From Bacillaceae bacterium UBA7792 (GTDB lineage Bacteria; Bacillota; Bacilli; Bacillales; Cytobacillaceae), in NCBI GenBank assembly GCA_002480735.1, contig DLCS01000075.1, positions 1-20,058 on the forward strand: DNA of 20,058 nucleotides, read 5' to 3'. Below, piece by piece: positions 1-7,171 of the stretch (position 1 is its first letter; each line of letters starts with the position of its first letter). The position numbers were made by a program, and so were the translations under genes. Below the pieces are notes generated by a model, which was not told the DNA's origin, made no database searches, and worked only from the letters and a program-made list of their open reading frames with translations.

Positions 1-90
1 GAAATGAAACGCCGCAACGAACAGTTTGGAGTCGTGACAATGTGTATTGGTGGCGGAATGGGTGCTGCTGGGGTGTTTGAATTAATTTAA
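1..90 (+). CDS. fadA: acetyl-CoA acyltransferase (thiolase), C-terminal fragment
   Basis: Partial gene cut by the window edge; 29 codons and a TAA remain. The translated fragment contains the thiolase C-terminal signature CIGGGMGAAGVFE. Its cysteine (codon 15 of the fragment) corresponds to the second active-site cysteine of thiolases, the one that handles the proton during cleavage of 3-ketoacyl-CoA to acetyl-CoA and a shortened acyl-CoA. The next gene is an acyl-CoA dehydrogenase, the same order as the B. subtilis fadN-fadA-fadE operon (known from memory), which supports fadA over a biosynthetic thiolase. Substrate chain length cannot be judged from 29 residues. Confidence 0.85.
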   Translation, partial: EMKRRNEQFGVVTMCIGGGMGAAGVFELI

Positions 91-115
91 ATCGGGGCTG
101 TGATATTTTCAGTGC

Positions 116-198
116 TGATAATAGCCATATGTGCGTGGGTGAACGGGTTTTGCTCGGCACGAGCAACGTAGTGAACCCATGCACATATGGCGGTATCA
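116..198. repeat. large imperfect palindrome (REP/MITE-like) between fadA and fadE
   Basis: The arms are 124-140 and 175-191, 17 bp with a single G/A difference at the twelfth base. They are extended outward by TGATA (116-120) pairing with TATCA (194-198). Nested inside is a second hairpin, TTGCTCG (150-156) against CGAGCAA (160-166) with a 3-nt loop. A short direct repeat GTGAAC occurs at 139-144 and 171-176. There is no T-tract after it, so it is not a standard terminator. It is best read as an intergenic repeat element or an mRNA processing/stabilising structure within the fad operon. Confidence 0.7.
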
Positions 199-235
199 AG
201 ATCAACATAAAAATTTGACAGCAATTAAATCAAAA

Positions 236-252
236 AGGGGCTACTTGCCCCT
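236..252 (+). promoter_or_regulatory. small GC-rich hairpin before the fadE ribosome binding site
   Basis: AGGGGC (236-241), loop TACTT, GCCCCT (247-252) is a perfect 6-bp stem ending 12 nt before the fadE GGAGGA. It is followed by CATAAAT rather than a U-run, so it is unlikely to terminate. It may protect or tune the downstream part of a fadA-fadE transcript. A TTGACA at 215-220 lies just upstream, but I see no matching -10. Confidence 0.45.
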
Positions 253-278
253 CATAAATAGAATGGAGGAATATGAAA

Positions 279-2063
279 ATGACAAACCAAACGGATAACC
301 TAATTAAAGGCGGAAGCTTTTTAATTGAAGATGTCACATATGATCAAGTATTTACACCAGAGGATTACACCGATGAGCAGGTGATGATTGCGAAGACAAC
401 AGAAGATTATGTGATTAATGAAGTTTTACCAGAGGTTCCATATCTAGAAAAGCATGAATTTGAGCGTTCTGTGAAGCTTTTACACACTGCTGGAGAACTT
501 GGCCTGCTTGGTGCTGACGTACCAGAAGAATACGGTGGTCTAGCATTGGATAAGGTAAGCTCCGCATTAATCGCAGAAAAAATGGCGATTGCTGGCGGAT
601 TTGGGATTACACATGGTGCGCATGTTGGGATCGGGTCACTTCCAATCGTTTTATTTGGAAATGAAGAACAAAAGCAAAAGTATCTTCCTACTCTTGCAAC
701 TGGTGAGAAAATTGCAGCCTATGCATTAACAGAGCCAAGCTCAGGATCTGACGCACTGGGTGCAAAAACAGTAGCTAAATTAAACGAAGCTGGGACTCAC
801 TATGTATTAAACGGTGAAAAGCAATGGATTACAAATGCTGGTTTTGCTGATGTATTCGTTGTTTATGCAAAAATCGATGGCGATAAATTCTCCGCATTCA
901 TCGTGGAAAGAGAATTCCCGGGTGTATCTACAGGTGCGGAAGAAGACAAAATGGGAATCAAGAGCTCTTCTACTCGTACATTAATCCTTGAGGATGCTCA
1001 AGTACCGGTTGAGAACCTATTAGGAGAAATCGGCAGAGGACATGTGATTGCCTTCAATATCCTTAATATTGGTCGCTATAAGCTAGGAGTTGGTGCACTA
1101 GGCGGTGCAAAACGTGCAATGGAGGTAACGATTCCTTACACGAACCAGCGTCAACAATTTAAGACGCCAATTTCTGCTTTCAACCTAACTAAAGAAAAAA
1201 TTGCAACAATGGCTTCTAAAGTATATGCTGCAGAAAGCTCCATCTATCGTACAGTAGGGTTGTTCGAGGATCGAATGAGCAAGCTTTCTGAAGAAGAAGC
1301 AAAAACAGGTAAAGCCGTTGCTGCTTCTATCGCTGAATATGCGATTGAGTGCTCATTAGGAAAATTCTTCAATACAGAAGTTCTTGATTATGTAGTAGAT
1401 GAAGGCGTTCAATTGCATGGTGGATATGGATTCATGGAGGAGTATGAAATTGCTCGTGCTTACCGTGACTCTCGTATTAACCGTATCTTTGAAGGTACAA
1501 ATGAAATCAACCGTCTACTTGTGCTAGGCACTTATTTGAAGAAAGCCCTTAAGGGTGAGCTTCCGCTATTCCAAAAAGCAATGGCTCTACAAGAAGAGCT
1601 TATGATGCTTATGCCAGAAGAGCCAGGTGATGAGCCATTAGCACAAGAGAAGATGCTTGTGAACAACGGTAAGAAGATTGCTTTACTTGCTGCAGGCTTA
1701 GCTGCCCAAAAGTTTGGCAAGGAAGTAGAAAAAGAACAAGAAATCTTCGTTAATATTGCGGATATTGTGGCAAATGTGTATGCGATGGAATCTGTTGTGC
1801 TACGTACAGAAAAAGCCATTGCCAAGAGCGGTTTAGAGAAGAGCAATCAAAAGCTTCTTTATACACAAATCTTCTGTCAAGAAGCATTCAACAAAATTGA
1901 AGCAGATGCAAAAGAAACCTTAGTTGCTTGTGAAGATGGAGATATGCTTCGCATGATGATGTCAACTCTTCGTAAGCTAACTCGTCATGTTCCAACAAAT
2001 GTGATTGCGAAGAAACGTGAAGCTTCTGTGAAGCTAATCGAAGCTGAAAAGTTTGTACTATAA
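279..2063 (+). CDS. fadE: acyl-CoA dehydrogenase, VLCAD-like, beta-oxidation
   Basis: FAD-dependent acyl-CoA dehydrogenase catalysing the first oxidation of beta-oxidation (acyl-CoA to trans-2-enoyl-CoA). At about 594 aa it is the long type with a C-terminal extension beyond the usual 380-400-aa core, like B. subtilis YusJ/FadE. Visible motifs are the acyl-CoA/flavin segment ALTEPSSGSDALG near residue 155, the HGGYGFMEEYEIAR stretch, and IFEGTNEINR near residue 405, whose glutamate is at the position of the catalytic base in the MCAD family. Two in-frame ATGs occur, at 273 and 279. The GGAGGA at 265-270 is only 2 nt from the first but 8 nt from the second, so I chose 279. It follows fadA after 182 bp of structured DNA and ends at a strong terminator. 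Confidence 0.95.
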   Translation: MTNQTDNLIKGGSFLIEDVTYDQVFTPEDYTDEQVMIAKTTEDYVINEVLPEVPYLEKHEFERSVKLLHTAGELGLLGADVPEEYGGLALDKVSSALIAEKMAIAGGFGITHGAHVGIGSLPIVLFGNEEQKQKYLPTLATGEKIAAYALTEPSSGSDALGAKTVAKLNEAGTHYVLNGEKQWITNAGFADVFVVYAKIDGDKFSAFIVEREFPGVSTGAEEDKMGIKSSSTRTLILEDAQVPVENLLGEIGRGHVIAFNILNIGRYKLGVGALGGAKRAMEVTIPYTNQRQQFKTPISAFNLTKEKIATMASKVYAAESSIYRTVGLFEDRMSKLSEEEAKTGKAVAASIAEYAIECSLGKFFNTEVLDYVVDEGVQLHGGYGFMEEYEIARAYRDSRINRIFEGTNEINRLLVLGTYLKKALKGELPLFQKAMALQEELMMLMPEEPGDEPLAQEKMLVNNGKKIALLAAGLAAQKFGKEVEKEQEIFVNIADIVANVYAMESVVLRTEKAIAKSGLEKSNQKLLYTQIFCQEAFNKIEADAKETLVACEDGDMLRMMMSTLRKLTRHVPTNVIAKKREASVKLIEAEKFVL

Positions 2064-2072
2064 TATTAATGT

Positions 2073-2103
2073 GGCTCCCTTCCAGTGGTAAGGGAGCCTT
2101 TTG
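2073..2103 (+). terminator. intrinsic terminator after fadE
   Basis: GGCTCCCTT (2073-2081) and AAGGGAGCC (2090-2098) form a perfect 9-bp stem with an 8-nt loop, followed by TTTT. It closes the fad transcription unit. Confidence 0.9.
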
Positions 2104-2144
2104 CTAGATCAAAGCAATCAAGTATTGTTTCGACTGACCTTAGA

Positions 2145-2173
2145 TTGTCATGATCTTTCGTAGCAAATATGAT
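2145..2173 (+). promoter_or_regulatory. sigma-A-type promoter for yusI-gcvH
   Basis: TTGTCA (2145-2150) and TATGAT (2168-2173) are separated by 17 bp; each matches the consensus at five of six positions. It lies between the fadE terminator and yusI, giving a leader of roughly 60 nt. Confidence 0.65.
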
Positions 2174-2238
2174 AAAATTTAATTATAGATTGCAAAATTT
2201 ATACAGATGTGGATATGATAACATTGGTAGGTGAAAAA

Positions 2239-2595
2239 ATGGCTCTGACTTTTTATTGGTATCCGAAATGTGGTACATGTCGAAATGCAAAAAAATGGCT
2301 GGACCATCACCAGATCTCGTATCAAGAAGTACATATTGTCGAAAATCCTCCTTCTCGGGCTGAGCTGAAACAGCTGTACGTTAAGAGTGGACTTGATATA
2401 AAGAAGTTTTTTAACACAAGCGGCATGAAGTATAGGGAGCTAGGATTAAAGGATAAGGTTAAGACGGCCTCGGATGAAGAGCTGCTTGATATTCTTGCTT
2501 CAGATGGCATGCTTATCAAACGTCCATTGCTTACAGATGGTGACAAAGTAACAGTTGGGTTTAAAGAAGAGGATTACGAAAAAAATTGGCTATAA
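2239..2595 (+). CDS. yusI: Spx/MgsR/ArsC-family thioredoxin-fold protein (YusI-like)
   Basis: 118-aa protein of the arsenate reductase-like Spx family. The N-terminal YPKCGTCRNAK carries a CxxC pair at C11 and C14, and the C-terminal half has the conserved IKRPLL arginine-proline segment. The family contains true glutaredoxin-dependent arsenate reductases and the regulators Spx and MgsR. Position next to gcvH matches B. subtilis yusI, whose role I do not know. An upstream in-frame ATG at 2209 would add ten residues (MDMITLVGEK) not expected in the family; ATG 2239 begins the fold directly and follows AGGTG, so it is preferred. It is 18 nt upstream of gcvH and probably co-transcribed with it. 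Confidence 0.85.
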   Translation: MALTFYWYPKCGTCRNAKKWLDHHQISYQEVHIVENPPSRAELKQLYVKSGLDIKKFFNTSGMKYRELGLKDKVKTASDEELLDILASDGMLIKRPLLTDGDKVTVGFKEEDYEKNWL

Positions 2596-2613
2596 GTATT
2601 AGGAGGGGTTAAG

Positions 2614-2997
2614 GTGAATACACCAAAGGAATTACGCTATTCAGAAGAGCATGAGTGGGTTAAAGTAGAAGGAGACAAGGTTCGCATTGGGATTACTGAT
2701 TTCGCTCAATCCGAGCTCGGCGATATTGTTTTTGTCGAGCTACCAGAGGTAGGCGACGAAATAACAGCAGACGAGCCATTCGGAAGTGTTGAATCAGTAA
2801 AGACTGTCTCTGAGCTATATGCACCGATTAGCGGCAAGGTGGTTGAAATAAACGAGGACCTAAGTGACAGCCCAGAATTCGTGAATGAATCTCCATATGA
2901 AAAGGCATGGATGATCGTCGTTGAGCCGGCTAGCATGGCAGATGTTGAGAATCTTATGACTGCTGAGCAATATGAAGAAATGGTGAAGGAAGACTAA
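2614..2997 (+). CDS. gcvH: glycine cleavage system H protein
   Basis: 127-aa lipoyl carrier protein. In the glycine cleavage complex it shuttles the aminomethyl group from the P protein to T and L. In Bacillus it also serves as the lipoyl relay (octanoyl transfer by LipM and LipL), which explains why it sits apart from gcvT-gcvP. The lipoyl-lysine motif [15 protein letters not shown] is intact, with K63 the modification site, and the length is normal. The start is GTG at 2614, preceded by an excellent AGGAGGGG at 2601-2608. No gcvT, gcvP or glycine riboswitch is seen nearby, consistent with a lipoate-metabolism role in this context. Confidence 0.96.
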   Translation: MNTPKELRYSEEHEWVKVEGDKVRIGITDFAQSELGDIVFVELPEVGDEITADEPFGSVESVKTVSELYAPISGKVVEINEDLSDSPEFVNESPYEKAWMIVVEPASMADVENLMTAEQYEEMVKED

Positions 2998-3002
2998 AAA
3001 AG

Positions 3003-3036
3003 TAAAAGCGCTCCACTCAGGGTGGGGCGCTTTTGT
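3003..3036 (+). terminator. intrinsic terminator between gcvH and yusF
   Basis: AAAAGCGC (3004-3011) pairs with GCGCTTTT (3027-3034), with the inner TCCAC/GGTGG arms adding length, and the 3' side ends in TTTTG. It lies 6 nt after the gcvH stop. yusF starts only about 25 nt later with no clear promoter between, so readthrough is likely to feed the downstream pair. Confidence 0.8.
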
Positions 3037-3058
3037 CATAAAGAACAAGGTGATAGGC

Positions 3059-3412
3059 ATGAATGAATGGAACACAGAAAAGATACTGATTGTTGAGGGT
3101 AAATCAGATAAAAGAAAGGTTCAAAGCATTATTAAAGAACCAGTTGAAATTATTTGTACAAACGGGACGATTGGGATTACACGATTGGACGAATTGATCG
3201 ATTATCTGACTGGAAAAGAGGTCTATGTTCTTGTTGATGCAGATGATTCCGGTGAAAAGCTCAGAAGGCAATTTCTTAGAGAGCTACCAGAGGCAGAGCA
3301 TATTTATATTGATAAAATGTACCGAGAGGTTGCGACAGCCCCTGAGCATCATCTAGCAACTGTGCTACTAGGGGCCAATATTGATGTACACACGGAGTTT
3401 CTTGATCGATGA
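3059..3412 (+). CDS. yusF: small Toprim-domain protein (YusF-like)
   Basis: 117-aa protein consisting of little more than one Toprim domain, the metal-binding nucleotidyl-transfer fold of topoisomerases, primases, OLD nucleases and RNase M5. The hallmarks are visible: ILIVEGKSDKR with E13, and YVLVDADDSGEK with the D60-x-D62 pair. A TNGTIG loop lies between them. It resembles RNase M5/DnaG-type small Toprim proteins of Firmicutes and B. subtilis YusF; the function is not established to my knowledge. A GTG at 3050 is in frame, but ATG 3059 is correctly spaced from AAGGTGAT and is preferred. Its TGA overlaps the ATG of yusE (ATGA), indicating translational coupling. Confidence 0.85.
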   Translation: MNEWNTEKILIVEGKSDKRKVQSIIKEPVEIICTNGTIGITRLDELIDYLTGKEVYVLVDADDSGEKLRRQFLRELPEAEHIYIDKMYREVATAPEHHLATVLLGANIDVHTEFLDR

Positions 3413-3726
3413 TAAGGGAGTATGAAAAAAAGGACATTTTGGAGCTTGAAGAGAACATGGACACTTCTTTCCTTTATCTATATACCCCTATGTGTGGCAC
3501 CTGTCAGGTAGCCGGAAAAATGATCAATATTGTAGCTGAATTATTCCCTTTGTTTAAATGGGGCATGATCAATTTGAACTTTATTCCCGATCTTGCGAAA
3601 GCATGGGAAATCGAAAGTGTGCCATGTCTACTTATTTTTAAACAGAATCAAATTCAGCAAAGGATTTACGCCTTTCATTCAGTCCCATTCCTATACGATT
3701 CAATTAAACAATTTACGGATAAATAG
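3409..3726 (+). CDS. yusE: thioredoxin-like protein (YusE-like)
   Basis: 105-aa thioredoxin-fold protein. TPMCGTCQVAGKM carries the redox pair C29 and C32 (CGTC rather than the classical CGPC), and a later IESVPCLLIF has the cis-proline expected opposite the active site. There is no signal peptide, so it is cytoplasmic. The start overlaps the yusF stop by 4 nt and has no strong ribosome binding site of its own, so translation is probably coupled to yusF. Partners are unknown; a dithiol reductase or a small redox chaperone is possible. The stop codon lies inside the palindromic terminator that follows. Confidence 0.85.
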   Translation: MIREYEKKDILELEENMDTSFLYLYTPMCGTCQVAGKMINIVAELFPLFKWGMINLNFIPDLAKAWEIESVPCLLIFKQNQIQQRIYAFHSVPFLYDSIKQFTDK

Positions 3727-3747
3727 ACCCATATATGGGTCTATTTT
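3721..3747. terminator. palindromic, probably bidirectional terminator after yusE
   Basis: Positions 3721-3746 form a perfect 26-bp palindrome centred on ATAT, with arms AAATAGACCCAT and ATGGGTCTATTT, followed by a T-run. The yusE stop TAG (3724-3726) is inside the left arm. Being symmetric with A's and T's at both ends, it could end transcription from either side. Confidence 0.75.
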
Positions 3748-3760
3748 AAATTTTCAAATT

Positions 3761-3819
3761 TTTTGTTTACTTTATCCCTGAGGAGGCTTATGATATTTAG
3801 GGATACGAAATAAACAAAA
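3761..3819. promoter_or_regulatory. promoter of the MFS gene enclosed by a long inverted repeat (candidate operator or leader)
   Basis: The arms are TTTTGTTTA (3761-3769) plus TATCCCT (3773-3779) on the left, and AGGGATA (3799-3805) plus TAAACAAAA (3811-3819) on the right: 16 paired bases with a small internal asymmetry. A promoter fits within them: TTTACT (3766-3771), 17-bp spacer, TATGAT (3789-3794), start near 3801. The loop also contains a perfect AGGAGG (3781-3786) and a three-codon reading frame ATG ATA TTT TAG (3790-3801). The DNA-operator reading and the RNA-leader reading are alternatives. Confidence 0.5.
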
Positions 3820-3832
3820 GGGGAATATATCT

Positions 3833-5101
3833 ATGCCATTTTTTCAAGAATGGTCTAATCAATTTAAGAGTTACAATAAAAATATTAAGCTTGCTTTATT
3901 AGCTAATATATTTGCTCAAGTAGGACTTGGGATTTTTATGGTTATCTACAATTTTTATATCCGTGAGCTTGGGTATAATGAACAAGTTAACGGTCAGGTT
4001 ATTTCAATGACCTCATTAGCAACGGCCATCATCCTAGTTCCTGCAGGCTTATTAAGTGATCGCTTTGGACGAAAGAAGAGCATGCTTTTTGGAGCATTCT
4101 TGACGGGAATTGTCCTTTTATTTAGAGGGTTAATTGAAGTGCAAAGCTTATTGGTCACCTTGGCTTTTCTAACAGGCTTAACCTCGGCTTTCATGCAAGT
4201 ATCGGGAATTCCTTGGCTGGCTGAGAATTCCAAACCATTTCAAAGGGTTCATTTATTCAGCATCTACTCAGCCGTAATGACTGCTGCAAACGTAATAGGA
4301 AACCTACTTGGTGGAACCCTGACTGATTTTTTTAGCTTGTTTTTTTCAGAGCTGATTAGTATTCGGTTTACATTGCTTATAGGTGGAGCGATATTTTTAA
4401 TCGCTTTAATCCCTATATTTAAATTCCAGGAGAAAAGAGAAATTCAAACAGAAAAGAAAGAGAAGATTCCACTTAAGGAAAAAATTAAGGACCAGCGCGA
4501 TGGGTTTAAAATTATTATTCTATTTGCTGTTGCTCAATTGATTATTGGTGTTGGAGCAGGACTGGTTATCCCTTATCTAAACCTTTATTTTGCTGATCGT
4601 TTTCATGCATCCAATTCAATCATCGGCTTTATCATCTCCCTAGGCCAAGCTGCAACTGCTGTAGCGATGATCATTGGGCCATTAATGGTGAGAAGGTTTG
4701 GCGAAGTGAAAGCGGTGGTGATTTTACAATTAGCGTCTCTACCATTCTTACTTTTAACAGCATATACGGAGAGCTTGCTGCTTGCTGCGATTGGCTTCCT
4801 GTTTCGACAGGCATTGATGAATGCTGGAAATCCAATTCAAACCTCGTTGATGATGTCGAAAGTAAGCGACTCTGTTAAAGGGTTGGCAAACTCAGTCAAC
4901 CAAATGGTATTTAGTCTTGGTTGGGCGATAATGGGTCCAATATCTACCGGGATCGTTATGGCGCATGGGGCTTACTGGGGTTATGCGATCGTCTTTTCCA
5001 TCACGGCCTCCTTGTATTTAGTAGGTTCCATTTACTTTTTTGCTGTTTTCAGAAGCATTCATAAACCGAAGGCCTCTTCGACAGCAAATGCAGCCCAATA
5101 G
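3833..5101 (+). CDS. MFS transporter, probable drug or metabolite efflux
   Basis: 422-aa polytopic membrane protein with about 12 hydrophobic segments in two groups of six, split by a charged cytoplasmic loop around residues 200-225 rich in Lys and Glu. The MFS motif A, GLLSDRFGRKK, lies at residues 72-82 between TM2 and TM3, and a related MVRRFGEVKAV follows TM8. The start ATG 3833 follows AAAGGGGA. There is no substrate-specific signature I can name; multidrug efflux is an inference from family resemblance. It interrupts a yusE-yusD neighbourhood that is contiguous in B. subtilis as I recall it, and it has its own promoter and weak terminator, so it looks like an independent insertion. Base composition appears similar to its neighbours. 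Confidence 0.88.
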   Translation: MPFFQEWSNQFKSYNKNIKLALLANIFAQVGLGIFMVIYNFYIRELGYNEQVNGQVISMTSLATAIILVPAGLLSDRFGRKKSMLFGAFLTGIVLLFRGLIEVQSLLVTLAFLTGLTSAFMQVSGIPWLAENSKPFQRVHLFSIYSAVMTAANVIGNLLGGTLTDFFSLFFSELISIRFTLLIGGAIFLIALIPIFKFQEKREIQTEKKEKIPLKEKIKDQRDGFKIIILFAVAQLIIGVGAGLVIPYLNLYFADRFHASNSIIGFIISLGQAATAVAMIIGPLMVRRFGEVKAVVILQLASLPFLLLTAYTESLLLAAIGFLFRQALMNAGNPIQTSLMMSKVSDSVKGLANSVNQMVFSLGWAIMGPISTGIVMAHGAYWGYAIVFSITASLYLVGSIYFFAVFRSIHKPKASSTANAAQ

Positions 5102-5118
5102 CCTAACAGAAACTTACA

Positions 5119-5142
5119 TATTTCTCGGGAAATGATTTTTTT
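5119..5142 (+). terminator. weak intrinsic terminator after the MFS gene
   Basis: ATTTC (5120-5124), loop TCGG, GAAAT (5129-5133), with one extra T-G pair, then a run of seven T's at 5136-5142. The stem is short but the stable loop and long T-run make termination plausible. Confidence 0.45.
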
Positions 5143-5209
5143 AATGGCTCTTTTCTACGTATTTGTCGAAAGAAAGAAAAAGGGTAAGGAGCTTTTAGAA
5201 CGAAATATA

Positions 5210-5218
5210 TGTTATAAG
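5210..5218 (+). promoter_or_regulatory. possible extended -10 element for yusD
   Basis: TGTTATAAG at 5210-5218 fits an extended -10 (TGn plus TATAAG). No good -35 is visible. The start would fall just before the AAGGAGGG at 5227-5234, giving a very short leader. Confidence 0.35.
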
Positions 5219-5240
5219 CACTGCTTAAGGAGGGCTTTCT

Positions 5241-5624
5241 TTGCAGCGTATATTACATATATTAGTAGATGAAGTTAATTCCAGAGGACATTTATCCTCA
5301 TTGCTCAATGGTGTAAAGATGTCGGTGATGCTCGACTCAAATAGCGGGGTTAATGTCTTAATCATTGAGAACGGGAAGCTTGGGATGGAAGAGGAAGCAG
5401 ATCAGGAAATAGATGCTTATATTTCGGGTAAGGAAGCGATTATGAAAGAATTGCTAATGGGAAGAATTAAATTGAGAGCAGCCAGAAAAAACGGTCATTT
5501 GCAATTGAAATCGACTATTCGAAATTCCTTATTTTTAGAGTCTTTATTTTTTCTTGCGTTAACGAGTGGTAATCATACAGAAATTTCAAAATTATTAGTT
5601 GACGAGAAATCTGTTTCGTGCTAG
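5241..5624 (+). CDS. yusD: SCP2-like small protein (YusD-like)
   Basis: 127-aa protein starting at TTG 5241, 6 nt after a strong AAGGAGGG (5227-5234). The C-terminal two thirds look like an SCP2/sterol-carrier-type domain: a segment with INGE-like periodicity (IENGKLGMEEEADQEIDAYISGKEA), then ELLMGRIKLRAARKNGHLQLKSTIRNSLFLESLFFLA, where a basic strand is followed by a hydrophobic helix. The name is based on resemblance and on the position beside yusE and the met transporter in B. subtilis. A lipid-binding role is inferred only from the family. Its stop TAG (5622-5624) falls inside the -10 element of the downstream S-box promoter. Confidence 0.7.
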   Translation: MQRILHILVDEVNSRGHLSSLLNGVKMSVMLDSNSGVNVLIIENGKLGMEEEADQEIDAYISGKEAIMKELLMGRIKLRAARKNGHLQLKSTIRNSLFLESLFFLALTSGNHTEISKLLVDEKSVSC

Positions 5625-5627
5625 TAT
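5599..5627 (+). promoter_or_regulatory. promoter of the metY S-box leader
   Basis: TTGACG (5599-5604), 17 bp, TAGTAT (5622-5627), with an extended TG at 5619-5620. It overlaps the end of the yusD reading frame and places the start about 15 nt before the riboswitch. Confidence 0.7.
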
Positions 5628-5647
5628 TCTATTAATTGAATGAGATG

Positions 5648-5749
5648 TTCTTATCGAGAGTGGTGGAGGGACTGGCCCTTTGAAGCCCGGCAACCGGTTT
5701 TTTACACGGTGCCAATTCCAGCAGAGCTTTGCTCTGAAAGATAAGAAGA
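5648..5749 (+). ncRNA. SAM-I (S-box) riboswitch controlling metY
   Basis: The S-box core is plainly visible: GTGGTGGAGGGACTGGCCC, then TTTGAAGCCCGGCAACC, a P3 closing arm, GGTGCCAATTCC and the P4 hairpin CAGAGC/GCTCTG before GAAAGATAAGAAGA. P1 is TTCTTAT (5648-5654) with ATAAGAA (5741-5747). Established behaviour of the class: SAM binding stabilises P1 and allows the terminator to form, lowering expression. Confidence 0.97.
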
Positions 5750-5763
5750 GTGTTGATTCTATC

Positions 5764-5790
5764 CCCCTCTTCTTATGAAGAGGGGTTTTT
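5764..5790 (+). terminator. S-box expression platform terminator, metY
   Basis: CCCCTCTTC (5764-5772), loop TTAT, GAAGAGGGG (5777-5785), then TTTTT. The competing antiterminator is explicit: ATAAGAAGAG (5741-5750) is exactly complementary to CTCTTCTTAT (5767-5776), and the same bases form the 3' side of P1. SAM-bound P1 therefore frees the terminator. Confidence 0.95.
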
Positions 5791-5821
5791 GCATTCTTTG
5801 AAAAGAAGGGGAGTAGGAAAA

Positions 5822-7138
5822 ATGGGTGAAAACAAGAAGAAGTACCGTTTAGAAACATTGGGAGTCCACGGAGGACTAAGTCCGGACCCGGTAACAGGGG
5901 CAAGGGCAGTACCGATCTATCAGAACAATGCCTATCAGTTTCAAAACACTGAGCATGCAGCGAATTTATTTGCTTTAAAAGAGGCTGGATACATTTATAC
6001 TCGTATCCATAATCCGACTGTCACTGTTTTTGAAGAGCGTGTGGCTCTCCTTGAAGGAGGAATTGGAGCTTTAGCTGTCGCAAGTGGAATGGCGGCCATT
6101 ACGACCGCAATCCTGAATCTTGCAGGAGCAGGAGATGAGATTGTAGCTGCTGGCAATCTGTACGGGGGGACCTATAATCTTTTTGCAGTGACACTCCCAA
6201 GATACGGAATTAATGTGAAGTTTGTTGATGCAACTGATCCGAATAATTTTAAAGAAGCCATTACCGAAAAGACAAAAGCACTTTTTGCCGAAACAATCGG
6301 AAATCCGAGCCTAAGAGTGTTGGATATTGAAGCCGTAGCAAATGTTGCACATGAAGCTGGAATTCCACTAATTATCGATAATACCTTTGCAACTCCGTAT
6401 CTATGCTGTCCAATCGAGCATGGAGCTGATATTGTTATTCACTCAGCAACGAAATGGCTCGTAGGGAATGGGACGACTCTTGGAGGAATTATTGTCGATG
6501 GTGGTAATTTTGATTGGAATTCTCCGAAATTCCCTGGGTTTGTTGAGCCTGATCCAAGCTATCACAATATTGTTTATAGTGAGGCACTTGGTGCTGCAGC
6601 GTATATTACGAAGGCTCGGGTCCAGCTGCTACGAGATATTGGTCCAGCGCTAAGTCCGCTTAATGCTTTCCAATTTACACTTGGCATAGAAACGCTTCAT
6701 GTCAGAATGAAGGAGCATATCGCAAATACGAAGAAAATTGTCGAGTATCTGCACAACCATCCAGCAGTTTCATGGGTTTCTTATCCAGGTGATGAAGGAC
6801 ATCCTGATCAGGCCCTAGTGGAAAAATATTTACCGAAGGGAGCTGGCTCGGTTGTTGTCTTTGGAATTGCAGGAGGCAGAGAAGCGGGAGCAAAGCTTAT
6901 TAATCAGCTCGAACTATGGGCACATGTAGCTAACGTAGGAGATGCAAAGAGTCTAATTATTCACCCTGCTAGTACGACTCATCAACAGCTGGACGCGGCA
7001 GGGCTAGCAGCTGCTGGGGTATCGGAGGATCTTGTTCGACTTTCCATAGGGATTGAGAATGTAGAGGACTTAATTGAGGACCTGGATCAGGCCATTGAAG
7101 CCGCAACAGGAATATCCTCCATTACCGCAAAGGCCTAA
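5822..7138 (+). CDS. metY: O-acetylhomoserine sulfhydrylase (PLP-dependent)
   Basis: 438-aa Cys/Met-metabolism PLP enzyme. The family landmarks are the N-terminal [30 protein letters not shown], the cofactor-ring segment [27 protein letters not shown], and the Schiff-base lysine K211 in [16 protein letters not shown]. The length (about 430) and the [10 protein letters not shown] insertion fit O-acetylhomoserine sulfhydrylase (homocysteine from O-acetylhomoserine plus sulfide) better than the roughly 370-380-aa cystathionine gamma-synthase MetI. The reading frame is open back to 5750, but that part lies in the riboswitch terminator; ATG 5822, after AAGGGGAG, is the start. It is controlled by the SAM-I riboswitch just upstream. 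It is a single-gene unit, since a second promoter and riboswitch follow. Confidence 0.9.
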   Translation: MGENKKKYRLETLGVHGGLSPDPVTGARAVPIYQNNAYQFQNTEHAANLFALKEAGYIYTRIHNPTVTVFEERVALLEGGIGALAVASGMAAITTAILNLAGAGDEIVAAGNLYGGTYNLFAVTLPRYGINVKFVDATDPNNFKEAITEKTKALFAETIGNPSLRVLDIEAVANVAHEAGIPLIIDNTFATPYLCCPIEHGADIVIHSATKWLVGNGTTLGGIIVDGGNFDWNSPKFPGFVEPDPSYHNIVYSEALGAAAYITKARVQLLRDIGPALSPLNAFQFTLGIETLHVRMKEHIANTKKIVEYLHNHPAVSWVSYPGDEGHPDQALVEKYLPKGAGSVVVFGIAGGREAGAKLINQLELWAHVANVGDAKSLIIHPASTTHQQLDAAGLAAAGVSEDLVRLSIGIENVEDLIEDLDQAIEAATGISSITAKA

Positions 7139-7171
7139 GCAAATCTAATAGGCTAGTAAAATCTTTTTCTG

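Noticed and set aside
5750..5821. N-terminal extension of MetY
   Set aside because: These codons lie in the riboswitch terminator; the family N-terminus and ribosome binding site support ATG 5822.
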